64,000 nucleotides of DNA from assembly GCF_023716565.1 (NCBI RefSeq), contig NZ_CP071849.1, positions 62,001 to 126,000 on the forward strand. Direction: 5' to 3'. The notes beneath the pieces are model-generated. The model saw only the letters and a program-made list of their open reading frames with translations. It was not told the DNA's origin and made no database searches. Below are positions 62,859 to 64,000 of this stretch, one piece after another. Both the position numbers and the translations under genes were made by a program. The first letter of the stretch is position 1. Every line of letters begins with the position of its first letter. The stretch is from Vibrio sp. SCSIO 43136. Its GTDB lineage: Bacteria > Pseudomonadota > Gammaproteobacteria > Enterobacterales > Vibrionaceae.

Positions 62859-63815
62859 TTACTCAATCTGGTATAAATGGATCTTGGATTTGTTTAAGGC
62901 ACTTTTTGCTTGTTCAGCGTACAAACTACTGCCGATAGCGCTAGCATGCTGCTTTTCTAGTTGGGTACATGCTTTTAGCCAGTTGTGCTGGTGGATGCCG
63001 AGCCTAGTTAATATCGGCGGCAAAGCTGTATCAATTGAATATTTTTCGTGGCGAAATTGCCTAGCAGTCCAGTCAACAAGTTCGATGTAATCTAAGAGCC
63101 TAAAAGGTATCCCGTTTAATGTGTTGTTATTACTGCCGACAAATGGGTGTAAGCATGGTGCGGTGAGTTTGTTTTCCCTGAGTGCTTTTATGCGCATTTT
63201 TATCGAAGTAAAATCGGAACTCTCAGGAGTCTTAGCTATCCCTGCTCGAACGGGGTTGAGATCGACGTAGGCCATCGCAGCGGCTAGAGCTTTTTCATCT
63301 AACAAAGCCTGGCTTTTAAACCTACTTTCCCAGAAATGCCCGGTGCAGTTATCTTCTTGATTAGCTTTACATGCTATGTCGTAGTTTAGTTCCTTCATAA
63401 ACCAACTTATTGACCATAAACGCTTGCGCCAAACTTCAATAATTTCTGAGCACTTCTGTTCCTCAATAGGATTGCTTAATTGCCCTTGTTGAAATCTTTT
63501 AATCAAAGCAGGTAACTTATGAGTGAGCCCCCAACGTTCGACAACCTCACCTTGGCTCAGCTTTTGAGCATCGCCTTGACTAATATGCAAGACCAAGTGG
63601 AAATGATTACTCATGACGGCATAAGCACAGACATCGATGCAGTATGTGTGGGTTAAAGCGTGAATTTTTGCTTCTATCCACTCTCTTCTGTGCTCGTAAC
63701 TCTTGTTTGTTAGTTCGTCTACACCACATAGAAAACTTCGACGAACACAACGAGATACGCAGTGGTAGTAGGGAGTAGCATCAATAGAAACGAGCTGCTT
63801 TCTGGCTGTAGTCAT
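62859..63815 (-). CDS. REP-associated tyrosine transposase (RAYT), Y1 family
   Basis: A protein of about 318 residues of the IS200-like Y1 transposase superfamily. The HUH metal site is SNHFHLVLHI, the region before it is YYHCVSRCVRRSFLC, and the catalytic tyrosine lies in MAYVDLNPVRAG. It lacks IS200/IS605 terminal repeats but is flanked by REP-like sequences, as RAYT genes are. The C-terminal third (GIPFRLLDYIELVDWTARQFRHEK) matches the longer RAYT type. The ATG at 63815 is the conservative start; TTG at 63845 is possible. Confidence 0.88.
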   Translation of the reverse strand: MTTARKQLVSIDATPYYHCVSRCVRRSFLCGVDELTNKSYEHRREWIEAKIHALTHTYCIDVCAYAVMSNHFHLVLHISQGDAQKLSQGEVVERWGLTHKLPALIKRFQQGQLSNPIEEQKCSEIIEVWRKRLWSISWFMKELNYDIACKANQEDNCTGHFWESRFKSQALLDEKALAAAMAYVDLNPVRAGIAKTPESSDFTSIKMRIKALRENKLTAPCLHPFVGSNNNTLNGIPFRLLDYIELVDWTARQFRHEKYSIDTALPPILTRLGIHQHNWLKACTQLEKQHASAIGSSLYAEQAKSALNKSKIHLYQIE

Positions 63816-64000
63816 ATTTTGGCGTGTTGGTGAGTTTGAGGTCAATTTAGCAATCCAAATTTATTGGTGATGAGAGGTGGAGCATTTTTGGTGCAAAATC
63901 AGTCTATATTCATACTTTTGGTGTGTGTCCCAATTGAAAATATTCGGTGTGTGTCCAATATTCGAATATTCGGTGTGTGTCCTGTTTGGAGGAGTGCTCA
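63816..64000. repeat. REP cluster upstream of RAYT
   Basis: Three copies of GGTGTGTGTCC at 63920, 63946 and 63972, evenly spaced by 26 bases, with no full left partner arm. Same half-unit as the REP copies on the other side of the transposase gene. No gene; window ends here. Confidence 0.8.

Noticed and set aside
62859..63815. Complete insertion sequence of the IS200/IS605 type
   Set aside because: No matching IS ends or accessory tnpB; the flanking repeats are REP-like, so RAYT fits better.
63920..63982. Three evenly spaced repeats considered as a CRISPR array
   Set aside because: Repeat is only 11 bases and belongs to the REP family beside the RAYT gene.

Overview
The window looks like a chromosome segment of a marine gammaproteobacterium of the family Vibrionaceae, most likely genus Vibrio. 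This rests on recognisable protein families (SirB2, NirBD/NarK with a PP2C-kinase, BCCT transporter, PhaC/phasin, an RRF-like small protein), moderate G+C, gammaproteobacterial regulatory sites (FNR, CRP, Fur, PurR and sigma-54 motifs) and dispersed palindromic repeats. No rRNA, tRNA, CRISPR array, prophage or insertion sequence with terminal repeats was seen. Most of it is ordinary accessory metabolism and regulation. Gene functions are inferred from family resemblance and motifs by eye; no database search was possible.

Layout. 1-9.2 kb holds redox and stress genes with local regulators: MdaB-like quinone reductase plus HxlR sensor, peroxiredoxin-like protein, duplicated SnoaL lipoprotein with AraC regulator, SirB2 with an FNR box, AraC-GyrI regulator, and a TetR/alcohol dehydrogenase operon divergent from a cupin gene with two TetR-type operators between them. 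9.2-15.2 kb is an RND efflux pump (permease and adaptor) divergent from an OmpR-type two-component system. 15.2-25.5 kb is nitrate assimilation: nasA divergent from cobA-nirB-nirD-narK, with sigma-54-like promoters facing both ways and TGCACC half-sites, followed by a PP2C/Ser-Thr kinase fusion. 25.5-31 kb has NAD(P)HX repair, GNAT, VOC and Pmp3-type proteins and a glutamate synthase-like enzyme fused to two CDGSH iron-sulfur motifs. 31-41 kb has a BCCT transporter, an MFS/SgrR/GNAT locus, a structured 0.8-kb intergenic region with possible small RNAs, an SDR enzyme, and a PTS IIBC transporter divergent from a LysR regulator.

41-47 kb carries a leucine-rich-repeat kinase, a lactonase-fold protein, and a polyhydroxyalkanoate operon (phaP, phaC, phaJ-like, and a 46-residue lipoprotein that is easy to miss). 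47.2-49 kb is a TetR regulator and CurA-type reductase sharing an identical 18-bp operator. 49-56.3 kb has an S66 peptidase, an amylase lipoprotein, a cysteine desulfhydrase-like PLP enzyme behind a Fur-like box, and a dihydroorotate dehydrogenase-like enzyme behind a PurR-like box. 56.3-64 kb has a DEAD-box helicase, a PLP lyase with a divergent Lrp regulator, a chemoreceptor, and a REP-associated tyrosine transposase (RAYT) whose probable REP sequences (GGACAGGCACC/GGTGTGTGTCC) flank it and recur at 56.3 and 60.3 kb.

The most interesting items are the RAYT-REP family, the nitrate-locus kinase/phosphatase with its sigma-54 control region, the Fur-box cysteine lyase, the CDGSH-glutamate synthase fusion, the paired TetR operators, and the unexplained structured region at 36.6-37.4 kb.
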